Source: Pseudonocardia ammonioxydans (GTDB lineage Bacteria > Actinomycetota > Actinomycetes > Mycobacteriales > Pseudonocardiaceae). From it: a stretch of 64,000 nt of DNA. The position numbers were made by a program, and so were the translations under genes. How positions within the stretch are numbered: position 1 is the first letter of the stretch; the number at the start of each line of letters is the position of its first letter. Shown piece by piece: positions 42,266 to 51,090 of this stretch. The DNA lies in NCBI RefSeq assembly GCF_900115005.1, contig NZ_FOUY01000012.1, forward strand, positions 1 through 64,000, in the 5' to 3' direction. A model generated the notes under the pieces. That model was not told the DNA's origin and did no database searches. It worked only from the letters and a program-made list of their open reading frames with translations.

Positions 42266-42916
42266 GTGGTCTGGAGCGACGAGCACGGCAACCGGCTCGA
42301 CGACTACGCGCAGCCCTCGGTGGCGGTCGACGTCGCCCTGCTGACGCTGGATCCCGAGGGACGTCTCGCCGTCGTCGTGCACGACCGGCCGGGCGCGCAC
42401 GAGCACGGGCGACCGGCCCTGCCCGGCACCTTCCTGCACGTCGACCGGAACGAGACGCTGCGCGAGGCCGCGCTGCGGGCCTTGCGGGCCAAGGTGAACG
42501 TCCGCGGGCACGAACCCCGGCAGCTGGCCGTGTTCGACGACCCCGGCCGCGACCCGCGCGGCCGGGTGCTGTCGGTGGCGCACGTCGACCTGGTCCCGCC
42601 GGAGGCGATCGCCGCCACGAGCGGGGTGCTCGTGGCCGTCGACGAGCTCCCCCACACCCTCGCCTACGACCACGACCGCGTCGTCACGGCCGCCGTGGCC
42701 CACGTGCGCGCGCTCTACCACCGCCTGCCCGACCCCGCCCGGCTCGCCGGGGAGGAGTTCACGCTGCTGGAGCTGCAGCAGGTGCACCAGGCCGTGCTCG
42801 GCGAGCGCCTGCAGAAGGACACCTTCCGCCGGCACACCGCGCCGCACCTGGTCGAGACGGGCGAGGTCCGCGCGGGCGGTGTCGGGAAACCGGCCCGCAC
42901 GTTCCGCCGGCGCTGA
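42266..42916 (+). CDS. nrtR: NrtR-type NUDIX transcriptional regulator
   Basis: 216 residues. The NUDIX-like sensor domain is at about 20-140, with a degenerate NUDIX box near 55-75 (LHVDRNETLREAALRALRAKV) lacking the paired Glu needed for hydrolysis. A winged helix follows at about 145-210 (FTLLELQQVHQAVLGERLQKDTFRRH). NrtR proteins repress NAD-metabolism genes and release DNA on binding ADP-ribose. Here the divergent target is an ADP-ribosylglycohydrolase. The GTG at 42266 is preferred; a TTG three codons earlier is possible. A leaderless transcript is likely given the close operator. Confidence 0.8.
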   Translation: MVWSDEHGNRLDDYAQPSVAVDVALLTLDPEGRLAVVVHDRPGAHEHGRPALPGTFLHVDRNETLREAALRALRAKVNVRGHEPRQLAVFDDPGRDPRGRVLSVAHVDLVPPEAIAATSGVLVAVDELPHTLAYDHDRVVTAAVAHVRALYHRLPDPARLAGEEFTLLELQQVHQAVLGERLQKDTFRRHTAPHLVETGEVRAGGVGKPARTFRRR

Positions 42917-42954
42917 CCGGGAACCCCGACCGGTACCGCCACCGTTGTCAGGGC

Positions 42955-43152
42955 ATGTACGAGTACACGGTGGTCGAGCTCCGCGAAGGGCTCATCGGCG
43001 GCAAGATGTCCGGCGACAAGCTGGAGCGGATCCTCAACGACCACGCGGCCAAGGGCTGGCAGCTGAAGGCGATCACCTCGACCGAGGTGAAGGGCCGGAT
43101 CGGCCCGGGCGGCGTGGACGGGATCCTGGTGACCTTCGAACGGCAGCGCTGA
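42955..43152 (+). CDS. DUF4177 small protein
   Basis: 65 residues beginning YEYTVVELREGLIGGK, containing LERILNDHAAKGWQLKAITS, the DUF4177 pattern of a small alpha/beta domain. Function unknown. It follows the NrtR gene by 38 bp in the same direction and is convergent with the next gene. Confidence 0.75.
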   Translation: MYEYTVVELREGLIGGKMSGDKLERILNDHAAKGWQLKAITSTEVKGRIGPGGVDGILVTFERQR

Positions 43153-43172
43153 CAACGGCAGTGTGACGAGCG

Positions 43173-43709
43173 TCACCAGGCCCAGCTCCCCGTCACCAGG
43201 GCCACCCCGGTGACGGCGAGCAGCCCCACGACGACGTGCTCCCCGGTCCCGCCGGTCCGGAACCGCAGGACGTCCGGCCACCGGATCCCGACCAGCGGCC
43301 AGAACGCGAACCGGTTGCCCGCCGAGGTCAGCTCGTCGCCGATCGCGCCGATCCAGCACCCGGCCGCCGCGGCGACCCCGGTCCACACCGCCGTGTCCCC
43401 GGGCAGCAGGAACCCGGTCCCCCACCAGGCGAGCAGCCCCACCAGCGCCGCGAACACCGGCGAGTGCGACAGCCCCCGGTGCGACACCCCGGTGACCTGT
43501 TTCGACACCCACCGGATCATCCGGCACAGCGCCCAGGTGATCGGCGGCAGCGCCCGGGACGCGGTGCTCGACGGGTGGTCGAGGTCGGGGGCGAACGCGG
43601 CCAGCGCGCACACCACGACGACCACCGGCACCAGGATCGGCGGCGGCGGGACGACCGTGCAGACGGCCAGCCCGAGCACCGCCCCGGACAACGCGTGGGT
43701 ACGGCCCAT
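43173..43709 (-). CDS. YdjM-type membrane metal-dependent hydrolase-like protein
   Basis: 178 residues, mostly membrane-spanning: hydrophobic spans at about 10-28, 30-45, 85-100, 105-122 and 155-175. Conserved polar motifs MGRTHALSGAVLG at the start, APDLDHPSS near 40-48 and HRGLSHSPVFA near 75-85 place His and Asp as in the YdjM/DUF457 family, which is classed as metal-dependent hydrolases. Substrate unknown. Confidence 0.75.
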   Translation of the reverse strand: MGRTHALSGAVLGLAVCTVVPPPPILVPVVVVVCALAAFAPDLDHPSSTASRALPPITWALCRMIRWVSKQVTGVSHRGLSHSPVFAALVGLLAWWGTGFLLPGDTAVWTGVAAAAGCWIGAIGDELTSAGNRFAFWPLVGIRWPDVLRFRTGGTGEHVVVGLLAVTGVALVTGSWAW

Positions 43710-43898
43710 CACCTGGTCATCACGGCGGTGTCGCTCTCCCGGGGTCGGCGTCGGTGACACGGCGCGCAACCGGTCCCGGCCATGCGGACGGCGGCCGGGC
43801 GGGCCGGTGCCACCCTACGTAGTCGTCACAGACGGTGACGGCACGACACGCCTGGGGATCCGGGGATTCGCCCGCCGCACACCGGGAACCCGTCGGGC

Positions 43899-44237
43899 AT
43901 GACCGACGAGCTTCCGATTCCCGACTACGACCACCTCCCGGAGAACGCCCTGGCGAACCGGGTGCGCACGCTCGACGCCGACGGCGTGGACCGCCTGCTG
44001 GACCACGAGCGCGGGCACGCGAACCGCATCCAGGTCGTGCAGCTGCTCGAGCGGCGGCTCGAGGACCTGCGTTCCGGCGCCGCGGAACCGAGCGGCGGCG
44101 ACCCGGCCGGCGCCCAGCCCGAGGTCCCGTCCACCCCGGACCGCGGCTCGCCCGTCGAGGACCGGCACAAGGAACAGAACAACCAGCCGCTGCGGCACGG
44201 CGTCGCGGCCCAGACACCGAACCGCCCGATCCGCTGA
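43899..44237 (+). CDS. Conserved actinobacterial hypothetical protein (DYDxLP-type)
   Basis: 112 residues. The first 55 (PIPDYDHLPENALANRVRTLD, LLDHERGHANRIQVVQLLERR) match a short helical module seen in many actinobacterial proteins, often at protein termini. The remainder is a polar, Pro/Gly-rich tail. Function unknown. It is followed by a DUF2795 gene after 28 bp, probably co-transcribed. Confidence 0.65.
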   Translation: MTDELPIPDYDHLPENALANRVRTLDADGVDRLLDHERGHANRIQVVQLLERRLEDLRSGAAEPSGGDPAGAQPEVPSTPDRGSPVEDRHKEQNNQPLRHGVAAQTPNRPIR

Positions 44238-44265
44238 GCCACCGCACCACCGCCGAGGAGGACCG

Positions 44266-44490
44266 ATGACCTTCCGCGACGATCTCCGCGCCGGCAAGGC
44301 GCTGCAGGGCGCCGACTTCCCCCGCACCCGCCAGGAGGTGCTCGACTACGCCCTCGGCCGTGACGCCGACGAGAAGACACTCGAGGCCCTGCGCTCGCTG
44401 CCCGAGGGCACCTACGACTCCCTCGACCAGGTGGTCGACGCGGTGCCGCAGGAGCCCGAGGGCGCCCGGCCGGGCGGCACCGAGCGGTGA
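44266..44490 (+). CDS. DUF2795 small protein
   Basis: 74 residues with a ribosome site (GAGGAGG) eight bases before the ATG. LQGADFPRTRQEVLDYALGRDA and LRSLPEGTYDSLDQVVDAV (about 14-58) match DUF2795, a small helical domain common in actinobacteria and linked by context to DNA or stress functions. Probably in an operon with the preceding small gene. Confidence 0.75.
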   Translation: MTFRDDLRAGKALQGADFPRTRQEVLDYALGRDADEKTLEALRSLPEGTYDSLDQVVDAVPQEPEGARPGGTER

Positions 44491-44512
44491 CCCGCCGCGC
44501 CCGGCTCCGGCC

Positions 44513-46141
44513 TCAGCTCGCCGCGGACGTCACGAAACCCTCGTAGTCCTTGCTCGCCACGTCGTCACAGAGCTGCCGGTACACCCCGACCCCGCCGACG
44601 TACGGGTAGAGCCGGCGTGGCTTGCCGGGGATGTTGGCCCCGACCCACCACGAGTTCGCCCGCGGGAGCAGCGTCGCCGCGCTGACCTCGTCGTGGTGGT
44701 CGATCCAGCCCTGCTCGGCCTCCTCCGAGGGCTCGATCCGGTCCTGCCCGTTCTCCTGCAGGTGCCGCAGCAGATCGGTGATCCAGTCGACGTGCTGCTC
44801 GATGGACACCGGCATGTTCGACAGCACCGACGGGCTCTGCGGCCCGGTGATCATGAACAGGTTCGGGAACCCGGTGGCCGCGACCCCCAGGTAGGTGCGC
44901 GGGCCGTCCGCCCAGCGCTCGGCGAGCGGGACACCGTCGGCTCCGCGGATCCCCAGCTTGAACAGCGTCCCGGTCATCGCGTCGAACCCGGTCGCGTAGA
45001 CGATCGTGTCGACGTCGTACTGCGCCTCCGCCGTCCGGACCCCGGTCGGGACGATCTGTTCGATCGGGTTCGACCGAACGTCGACCAGCGTCACGTTGGA
45101 CCGGTTGAACGTCTCGTACCAGCCGTTCTCCAGCGGCGGGCGCTTGGTGAAGAACGGGTGGTCCGACGGGCACAGCAGCTCTGCCACCGCCGGGTCGTGG
45201 ACCCGCTCGCGGATCTTCTCGCGCAGGAACTCGGACGCGGTGTCGTTGGCGGCCTCGTCGAGCAGCAGGTCGTTGAACGTGGTGCCGAGCCGGAACCCGC
45301 CGCGCTGCCACGCCTCCTCGAAGATCTGCCGCCGCTCCTCGTCGCCGACCGAGAGCGCCGTGCGCTCCGGCGCGTCGTAGGGGAAGCCGAACCCGGTCTC
45401 GCGCGTGCGGGCCCAGATGTCGGTGTAGTTCTCCTTGATCTCGCGGGCGTCCTGCTCGGTCATCGGGCGGTTGCCGCCGGCGATGTCGTAGTTCGGGGTG
45501 CGCTGCAGGACGTGCACGTGCTCGGCCTGCGCCGCGATCTCCGGTACGGCCTGCACGGCCGTCGCCCCGGTCCCGATCACCGCGACCCGGCGGCCGGTGA
45601 AGTCCACGCCCTCGTGCGGCCACGCCCCGGTGTGGAAGCTCTCGCCGGCGAAGCTGTCCCGGCCGGGGAACTCGGGCAGGTTCGTGGTGGACAGGCAGCC
45701 GACGGCGGTGATCAGGTGGCGGGCCGAGGTGCGCCGGCCGTCGTCGGTGTCGACGAGCCAGCGGGTGCCGTCCTCGTCCCAGGTCGCGGCCGTCACCGTG
45801 GTGCCGAACCGGATGTCGCGGCGCAGGTCGAACCGCTCCGCGACGTGCTGCAGGTAGCGCAGGATCTCCGGCTGCCCGGCGAAGCGCTCGCTCCACGTCC
45901 ACTCCTGCAGCAGGTCCTCCGAGAGCCGGTCGGAGAAGCTGTAGAAGTAGCTCTCCGAGTCGCACCGCGCGCCCGGGTAGCGGTTCCAGTACCAGGTCCC
46001 GCCGACGTCGTCGGCCCGCTCCACCACCAGCGCGCGCATCCCGAGGGTGTCGCGCAGCCGGTGCAGCATGTAGAGCCCGGACATCCCGGCGCCGATGACG
46101 ATCGCGTCCAGGTCGGGGGTGTCGGTGGACTGGTCGGTCAT
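44513..46141 (-). CDS. Baeyer-Villiger-type flavin-containing monooxygenase
   Basis: 542 residues. FAD-binding Rossmann motif GAGMSGLYMLHRL near 18, the DVGGTWYWNRYPGARCD run near 45-61, the Baeyer-Villiger fingerprint FAGESFHTGAWP near 164-175, and the NADPH-binding motif GTGATAVQ near 190. This is the type-I BVMO layout of cyclohexanone monooxygenase. It inserts oxygen next to a ketone carbonyl to form an ester or lactone. No ester hydrolase is adjacent, so the pathway is unclear. Confidence 0.87.
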   Translation of the reverse strand: MTDQSTDTPDLDAIVIGAGMSGLYMLHRLRDTLGMRALVVERADDVGGTWYWNRYPGARCDSESYFYSFSDRLSEDLLQEWTWSERFAGQPEILRYLQHVAERFDLRRDIRFGTTVTAATWDEDGTRWLVDTDDGRRTSARHLITAVGCLSTTNLPEFPGRDSFAGESFHTGAWPHEGVDFTGRRVAVIGTGATAVQAVPEIAAQAEHVHVLQRTPNYDIAGGNRPMTEQDAREIKENYTDIWARTRETGFGFPYDAPERTALSVGDEERRQIFEEAWQRGGFRLGTTFNDLLLDEAANDTASEFLREKIRERVHDPAVAELLCPSDHPFFTKRPPLENGWYETFNRSNVTLVDVRSNPIEQIVPTGVRTAEAQYDVDTIVYATGFDAMTGTLFKLGIRGADGVPLAERWADGPRTYLGVAATGFPNLFMITGPQSPSVLSNMPVSIEQHVDWITDLLRHLQENGQDRIEPSEEAEQGWIDHHDEVSAATLLPRANSWWVGANIPGKPRRLYPYVGGVGVYRQLCDDVASKDYEGFVTSAAS

Positions 46142-46233
46142 GACGAACCTCCGCAGGTGCGTGCAGCACTCGGGGACGCCACCTCGTCGTGACGCCCGTC
46201 ACCTGAATGTGCCTGACGGACGACCGGTAGGCA

Positions 46234-47679
46234 ATGTCGTCCACCCTCCCGGAGCACGAGCACCTGGACCGACTCCCGGCGGTGCCGCCCGCACCGGAAC
46301 CCGCCGCGACCACAGTCGACGGCCGCGGACCACGGGTGATTGACCGGATCACCCGTGGTCCGGATGCTGATCGGGTGCGCGGACGATGGCGGAACTGGGC
46401 CGGCAACCAACGCACCCGTCCGGTCCGCACCGTGCACGCCCGCGACACCGGCGAGGTCGCCGACACCGTGCGCACCGCGGCGCTCACCGGCCTGCGGGTG
46501 ACGGCGCTCGGCAGCGGCCACTCCTTCACCGGGATCGGCGTGCCGGACGGCGTCGCACTCCGGCCGCCGTCGGACCCGGCCGGCATCCGGGTGGACGGCG
46601 AGCTGGTGCACGTGCCCGCCGGTGTGCCGCTGCGGGTGCTCAACCGCCGGCTCTGGCAGCACGGCCGCGCGCTGCCGAACCTCGGCGACATCGAGCAGCA
46701 GACCGTCGCGGGTGCGGTCGCCACCGGCACGCACGGCACCGGCGCCGGGTTCCAGGGGATCGCCGCGGCGATCCGGGGGCTGGAGCTCGTGGCCGGTGAC
46801 GGGACCGTCCACCGGGTCACCGGCGGCCCGCTGCTCGACGCGGCGCGGGTCGGGCTGGGGGCGCTCGGCGTGCTCACCGAGCTCACCCTCGCCACCGTGC
46901 CCGCCTTCCACCTGCACGCGGTCGAGTCGGCCCGCCCGCTGGCGGAGGTGCTCGAGGGGCTCGACGACCTCGCCGCAGGCCACGACCACGTCGAGTTCTA
47001 CTGGTTCCCGCACACCGAGGTGGCGGCGCTGAAGGTGAACGACCGCGCGGCCGAGGGCGACGGGCCGCGCCGCGGACGGGCGGTCGCCTGGGTCGGCGAC
47101 GAGCTGCTCGGCAACGCCGGGTTCGGGCTGGTGTGCCGGGCCGGTGCCCTGGTCCCGCCGCTGGTCCCCCGGCTCAACGCGGTCCTCGCGGACCGGATGG
47201 CCGCCGCGGAGTACGTCGGCCGCTCCTACGAGGTGTTCTGCAGCCCGCGCCGGGTCCGGTTCCTGGAGATGGAGTACGCCGTGCCCCGCGCGGCGCTGCC
47301 CGAGGCGTTCGCCGGGCTGTGCGCCGCGGCCGAGCGGCACGCCCGCGACGTCACGTTCCCGGTCGAGGTCCGGGTGCTCGGCGGCGACGACGCGTGGCTG
47401 TCGACCGCGCACGGCCGCGACACCGCCTACCTCGCCGTCCACGTCCGTTCCGGACGTCCGCACGAGGCGTACTTCGGTGCCGTCGAGTCCGTCATGACCG
47501 CACTCGACGGGCGCCCGCACTGGGGCAAGCTGCACACCCGCACCGCGGCACAGCTGCGCCCGCTCTATCCCCGCTTCGACGACTTCGTCGAGATCCGCGA
47601 CCGGCTCGACCCGGAGGGCCGGTTCCGCAACCCCTACCTCGACCGGGTCCTGGGAGTGCCGTGCGCGTCGCCGACCTGA
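46234..47679 (+). CDS. FAD-linked sugar-lactone oxidase (L-gulono/D-arabinono-lactone oxidase family)
   Basis: 481 residues. FAD-binding PP domain with VTALGSGHSFTGI near 88 (the His is the usual covalent-flavin site) and VAGAVATGTHGTG near 165; C-terminal ALO domain ends with the HWGK motif (RPHWGKLHTR, about 428) and PEGRFRNPYLDRVLG. It oxidises a sugar lactone or polyol using O2 or another acceptor. Its last 19 bp overlap the next gene, so the two are translationally linked. Confidence 0.83.
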   Translation: MSSTLPEHEHLDRLPAVPPAPEPAATTVDGRGPRVIDRITRGPDADRVRGRWRNWAGNQRTRPVRTVHARDTGEVADTVRTAALTGLRVTALGSGHSFTGIGVPDGVALRPPSDPAGIRVDGELVHVPAGVPLRVLNRRLWQHGRALPNLGDIEQQTVAGAVATGTHGTGAGFQGIAAAIRGLELVAGDGTVHRVTGGPLLDAARVGLGALGVLTELTLATVPAFHLHAVESARPLAEVLEGLDDLAAGHDHVEFYWFPHTEVAALKVNDRAAEGDGPRRGRAVAWVGDELLGNAGFGLVCRAGALVPPLVPRLNAVLADRMAAAEYVGRSYEVFCSPRRVRFLEMEYAVPRAALPEAFAGLCAAAERHARDVTFPVEVRVLGGDDAWLSTAHGRDTAYLAVHVRSGRPHEAYFGAVESVMTALDGRPHWGKLHTRTAAQLRPLYPRFDDFVEIRDRLDPEGRFRNPYLDRVLGVPCASPT

Positions 47680-48722
47680 CCACCCCCGCCCTGCTCGTCG
47701 ACGCCGGCGCCCTCGAGGCGAACCTGGCCGCCATGGCCACGGCGCTGCCGGGCCCGCGGCTGCGCCCGCACGTCAAGGCGCACAAGACGACCGCGCTGGC
47801 CGCCCGGCAGGCGGCGCACGGGCACCACGGCTTCACCTGCGCCACGGTCCGCGAGGTCGAGGGCATGGCCGCGGCCGGTCTCGGCGACGACCTGCTGCTG
47901 GCCAACGAGGTCCTCGACGCCCGCCGGCTCGGCGCCGTCGTGGCCGCCGGGGCCCGGGTGACGGTCGCGATCGACTCCCCCGAGACGCTGCGCGCGGCCG
48001 TCGACGGCGGCGTGCGCGAGGTGCTGATCGACGTCAACATCGGGCTGCCCCGCTGCGGGATCGCCCCGGACCGGGCCGGCGCCCTGGCCGACGACGCCCG
48101 CGCCGCGGGGCTGTCCGTGCGCGGGGTGATGGGCTACGAGGGACACCTGCAGCTGCTGACCGACGCCGCCGAACGCGCCCGGCTCACCACCGAGTGCACC
48201 GACCGGCTGCTCGCCGCGCACGCCGACGTCGGCGGGGACGTGATCTCCGGCGGCGGCACCGGCACCCACGCGTACAACACCGCCTGCACCGAGATCCAGG
48301 CCGGTTCCTACGCGCTGATGGACACCGCCTACACCGCCGCCGGGCTGGAGTTCCGGCAGGCGCTGACCGTGCTGTCCACCGTGATCTCGACGACCGCGCC
48401 GGCCGGCGGGATGCCCGGCTGGGCGGTCGCCGACGCCGGGCTGAAGGCGTTCGGCATGGACCACGGCAACCCGGCCGTCCCCGGCGCGGACGTGTGGTTC
48501 TGCTCCGACGAGCACCTCACGTTCGCCGCCGCGACCCCACCCCGGACCGGTGACCGGGTACGGGTCGTGCCCGCCCACATCGACCCGACCGTCGCGCTGC
48601 ACGAGCGGATGTACGTCATCGACGGTTCTGCGGACGGCGGCTCGCGGGGCTCGGGGGCCGGCGACGGAATCGAGGACCGCGAGGTGCTCGACACCTGGAC
48701 GGTCGACCTGCGGGGCTGGTGA
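47661..48722 (+). CDS. D-threonine-aldolase / D-serine-dehydratase-family PLP enzyme
   Basis: 353 residues from the GTG at 47661. N-terminal alanine-racemase-type barrel with RLRPHVKAHKTTALAARQ near 30-48 (the Lys binds PLP), then the D-TA C-terminal domain with a metal site around FCSDEHLTF near 283. The family cleaves D-beta-hydroxy amino acids or dehydrates D-serine. Its overlap with the lactone oxidase is a frequent arrangement, but the shared substrate is not clear. The last 25 residues include a Gly/Ser-rich loop. Confidence 0.78.
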   Translation: MRVADLTTPALLVDAGALEANLAAMATALPGPRLRPHVKAHKTTALAARQAAHGHHGFTCATVREVEGMAAAGLGDDLLLANEVLDARRLGAVVAAGARVTVAIDSPETLRAAVDGGVREVLIDVNIGLPRCGIAPDRAGALADDARAAGLSVRGVMGYEGHLQLLTDAAERARLTTECTDRLLAAHADVGGDVISGGGTGTHAYNTACTEIQAGSYALMDTAYTAAGLEFRQALTVLSTVISTTAPAGGMPGWAVADAGLKAFGMDHGNPAVPGADVWFCSDEHLTFAAATPPRTGDRVRVVPAHIDPTVALHERMYVIDGSADGGSRGSGAGDGIEDREVLDTWTVDLRGW

Positions 48723-48805
48723 CGACCCGGACGGATCCGGCGGAACCGACCCGCGGATGGCATCCTGGGCTGTTCCGAACCCGACCCGAGCCGGAGGAGG
48801 CACCG

Positions 48806-48997
48806 ATGTACGACACCGCATCCGTGGGCGACCGCATCGTGGTCGAAGCCACGATCGTGGACCACGGTCGGCGCCAGGGCGAGGTGCTGGAGGTGCTCGG
48901 TCGCGACACCGAGCAGCTCCGCTACCGGGTCCGCTGGAGCGACGGCAGCGAGTCCCTGTTCATCCCGGGACCGGACGCCCACATCCAGCGGGCCTGA
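48806..48997 (+). CDS. DUF1918 small protein
   Basis: 63 residues: SVGDRIVVEATIVDHGRRQGEVLEVLG and RYRVRWSDGSESLFIPGPDA form the SH3-like small beta domain of DUF1918, common in actinobacteria. GGAGGAGG lies seven bases before the ATG. Function unknown. It is convergent with a SRPBCC gene across a terminator. Confidence 0.78.
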   Translation: MYDTASVGDRIVVEATIVDHGRRQGEVLEVLGRDTEQLRYRVRWSDGSESLFIPGPDAHIQRA

Positions 48998-49028
48998 CGC
49001 CCGCCCGGCCCGGCGGCCGCGCGGGCGT
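48997..49028. terminator. Bidirectional hairpin between convergent genes
   Basis: Outer arms ACGCCCGC and GCGGGCGT enclose GC-rich sequence containing further GGCC pairing. It lies between the converging DUF1918 and SRPBCC genes. Confidence 0.5.
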
Positions 49029-49042
49029 CTGCTCCGCAGTCG

Positions 49043-49477
49043 TCAGGCGTGCCGCCGGGCCAGCGCCGCCAGCCCCGTGCCGAACACCCCGTCGGCGAAC
49101 AGCTCGACCAGGCTGCCCTCGTCGGCGGCGTCGGCGTCGAACTCCACCCACCACTCGGCGAAGGTGTGCCCGACCGCCGTGACCGGGGCCAGCCGGACGG
49201 TGGACACGTAGCGGCGCACCGGGAACGGCGACTCCACGATCTCGTAGGTCAGCGAGTGCCCGCGGTCGTCGAGCGCGAGCAGGTTCTCGACGACGACGCC
49301 GCCGTCACCGAGCCGCAGGCGCCGCTGGGCGCCGATGTCGGTCCCGGTCGCGCCGCGGGTCAGCTCGCACGTCTCGATCGCCGGGTGCCAGCGGTGGATC
49401 GCGCCGAAGTCACGGATCTGCGGCCAGACCTCGGCCAGCGGTGCCGGGATCACGGCACTGGAGTAGGGGCGGGGCAT
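49043..49477 (-). CDS. SRPBCC-family (START-like) protein
   Basis: 144 residues: SSAVIPAPLAEVWPQIRDFGAIHRWHPAIETCEL at the start, split across 6-39, and SLTYEIVESPFPVRRYVSTVRL near 74, typical of polyketide-cyclase-like SRPBCC proteins with a hydrophobic ligand pocket. Ligand unknown. It is separated by 21 bp from the upstream membrane-protein gene and may share its transcript. Confidence 0.78.
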   Translation of the reverse strand: MPRPYSSAVIPAPLAEVWPQIRDFGAIHRWHPAIETCELTRGATGTDIGAQRRLRLGDGGVVVENLLALDDRGHSLTYEIVESPFPVRRYVSTVRLAPVTAVGHTFAEWWVEFDADAADEGSLVELFADGVFGTGLAALARRHA

Positions 49478-49498
49478 CGTTCTCCTCCTCGAGAGCGG

Positions 49499-50260
49499 TC
49501 AGGTCGGTTCGGTGCGCAGGTGCGGGGCCTGCGCGGCGAGCTGGTCGAGCTGGGCCCGGACGGCCTCGAGCCCGGTGTCGGTCCGCAGGTCCAGGGCGAT
49601 GGCGGCGGCGTGCTCGGTGGTGTCGTGGAAGCCCGCCCGGGCCACCTCGAGCCGGGCTCCGACCGAGCGGGCCACGGCCGCGCCGGGCGCCCCGGCCTCG
49701 ACGTTCTCCCCGAGCCGGGCCATCCGCAGCGCCTCGGCGAGCTCGGTGTCCAGGCGGGTCCCGATGTCGCGCAGCCAGTCCTTCGCCGGGCCGTCCGGGA
49801 CGGTCCGGACGACGCCGTGGAACGCGGTGACCGACTCGACGCAGCCGCTGTAGGCGCGGGCCCAGCGGGAGCCGGGCACCAACCCGTCCGGGAGGCCGGC
49901 CGGGGCGGCCGCGACCGCCTGCTGCATCGCCTGCTGTTCCTCGGGGCTCGCCGAACGCAGGTAGGACCGCGCCAGTGCCTGGACCGGCAGCCCCACGAAC
50001 AGCACCGACGGCACCGCGCAGAAGATCACGCCGACGATCGCGCTCGCGACCAGACGGACCCCGAGGCCCGGGTCGCCGGGCTCCGGGACGTCGGTCAGAC
50101 CGATGAGCCCGCCGACGAGCAGGCCCACGCCGACGCCGACGAGCAGGAACACCAGCCAACCGTGCGAGGCCAGGGTGTGCGACACGCGCCCGCCCCGCAC
50201 CGCCATCCGCCGCCGCCAGTCGCCGCCCGGCGGCGGTGCGGGTCGCCTGGTCGCCATCAT
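49499..50260 (-). CDS. Membrane protein of unknown function
   Basis: 253 residues. A basic N-terminus (first 25) precedes two membrane spans (about 34-55, [20 protein letters not shown], and 68-92). The remaining 160 residues are soluble and helical ([35 protein letters not shown]), with no known motif. It starts at ATG 50260 overlapping the stop of the TIM-barrel gene, so it belongs to the Tm-1-like operon. Confidence 0.6.
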   Translation of the reverse strand: MMATRRPAPPPGGDWRRRMAVRGGRVSHTLASHGWLVFLLVGVGVGLLVGGLIGLTDVPEPGDPGLGVRLVASAIVGVIFCAVPSVLFVGLPVQALARSYLRSASPEEQQAMQQAVAAAPAGLPDGLVPGSRWARAYSGCVESVTAFHGVVRTVPDGPAKDWLRDIGTRLDTELAEALRMARLGENVEAGAPGAAVARSVGARLEVARAGFHDTTEHAAAIALDLRTDTGLEAVRAQLDQLAAQAPHLRTEPT

Positions 50261-51090
50261 CCCTCCAGCGCGTTCTTGAAGGCGCGGGTCTGCTCGGTGA
50301 GCGCCCGCTCGGTGGGCAGGCGCTCCATCGAGGACGCGCCGTAGAACCCGTGGCAGACCCGCGCGGTGCGCAGCACGTACGCGGCGTCGTCGGGCATGGC
50401 GATCGGTCCCCCGTGGCACAGCACGAGCACATCGTCGCGGATCTCGAGCGCGGCCGCGGCCCATTCGTCGATCAGCGCGACGCAGTCGTCGAGGGTCTTC
50501 GCGGTCTCCGCGCCGATCGAGCCGCCGGTGGTCAGCCCCATGTGGCACACCACGATGTCGGCGCCGGCGCGGGCCATCGCCCTGGCGTCGTCGGCGGAGA
50601 ACACGTACGGCGTCGTCAGCAGCTCCTTGGCCCGGGCGGCGGCGACGAGGTCGACCTCGAGCGCGAAACCCATCCCGGTCTCCTCGAGGTTGGCCCGGAA
50701 CACACCGTCGATCAGCCCGACGGTCGGGAAGTTCTGGATGCCGGCGAACCCGAGGGAGGCGAGCTCGTCGAGGAACCGGTCGGTGAGCAGGAACGGGTCG
50801 GTGCCGTTCACCCCGGCCAGCACCGGCGTGTGCCGCACGACCGGCAGCACCTCCGCCGCCATCTCGACGACGATGTCGTTCGCGTTGCCGTAGGCGAGCA
50901 GGCCGGCCAGCGAGCCGCGCCCGGCCATCCGGTAGCGCCCGGAGTTGTAGACGACGAGCAGGTCGGCGCCGCCGGCCTCCTCACACTTGGCCGAGAGCCC
51001 CGTCCCGGCCCCGCCGCCGACGATCGGTTCGCCGCGCGCCGCCATCGCGGCGAACCGCTCCATCAGCTCGGCGCGGGTGAACCGCCTCAT
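50257..51090 (-). CDS. TIM-barrel protein of the phosphoenolpyruvate-hydrolase / Tm-1 C-terminal family
   Basis: 277 residues: [36 protein letters not shown] near 24-60 (split here), [17 protein letters not shown] near 66 and [15 protein letters not shown] near 250, the pattern of the PEP-hydrolase-like TIM barrels. The equivalent domain is fused C-terminally to a UPF0261 domain in the plant Tm-1 protein; here it is a separate gene whose ATG overlaps the UPF0261 stop (ATGA). The reaction is unknown. Confidence 0.8.
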   Translation of the reverse strand: MRRFTRAELMERFAAMAARGEPIVGGGAGTGLSAKCEEAGGADLLVVYNSGRYRMAGRGSLAGLLAYGNANDIVVEMAAEVLPVVRHTPVLAGVNGTDPFLLTDRFLDELASLGFAGIQNFPTVGLIDGVFRANLEETGMGFALEVDLVAAARAKELLTTPYVFSADDARAMARAGADIVVCHMGLTTGGSIGAETAKTLDDCVALIDEWAAAALEIRDDVLVLCHGGPIAMPDDAAYVLRTARVCHGFYGASSMERLPTERALTEQTRAFKNALEG

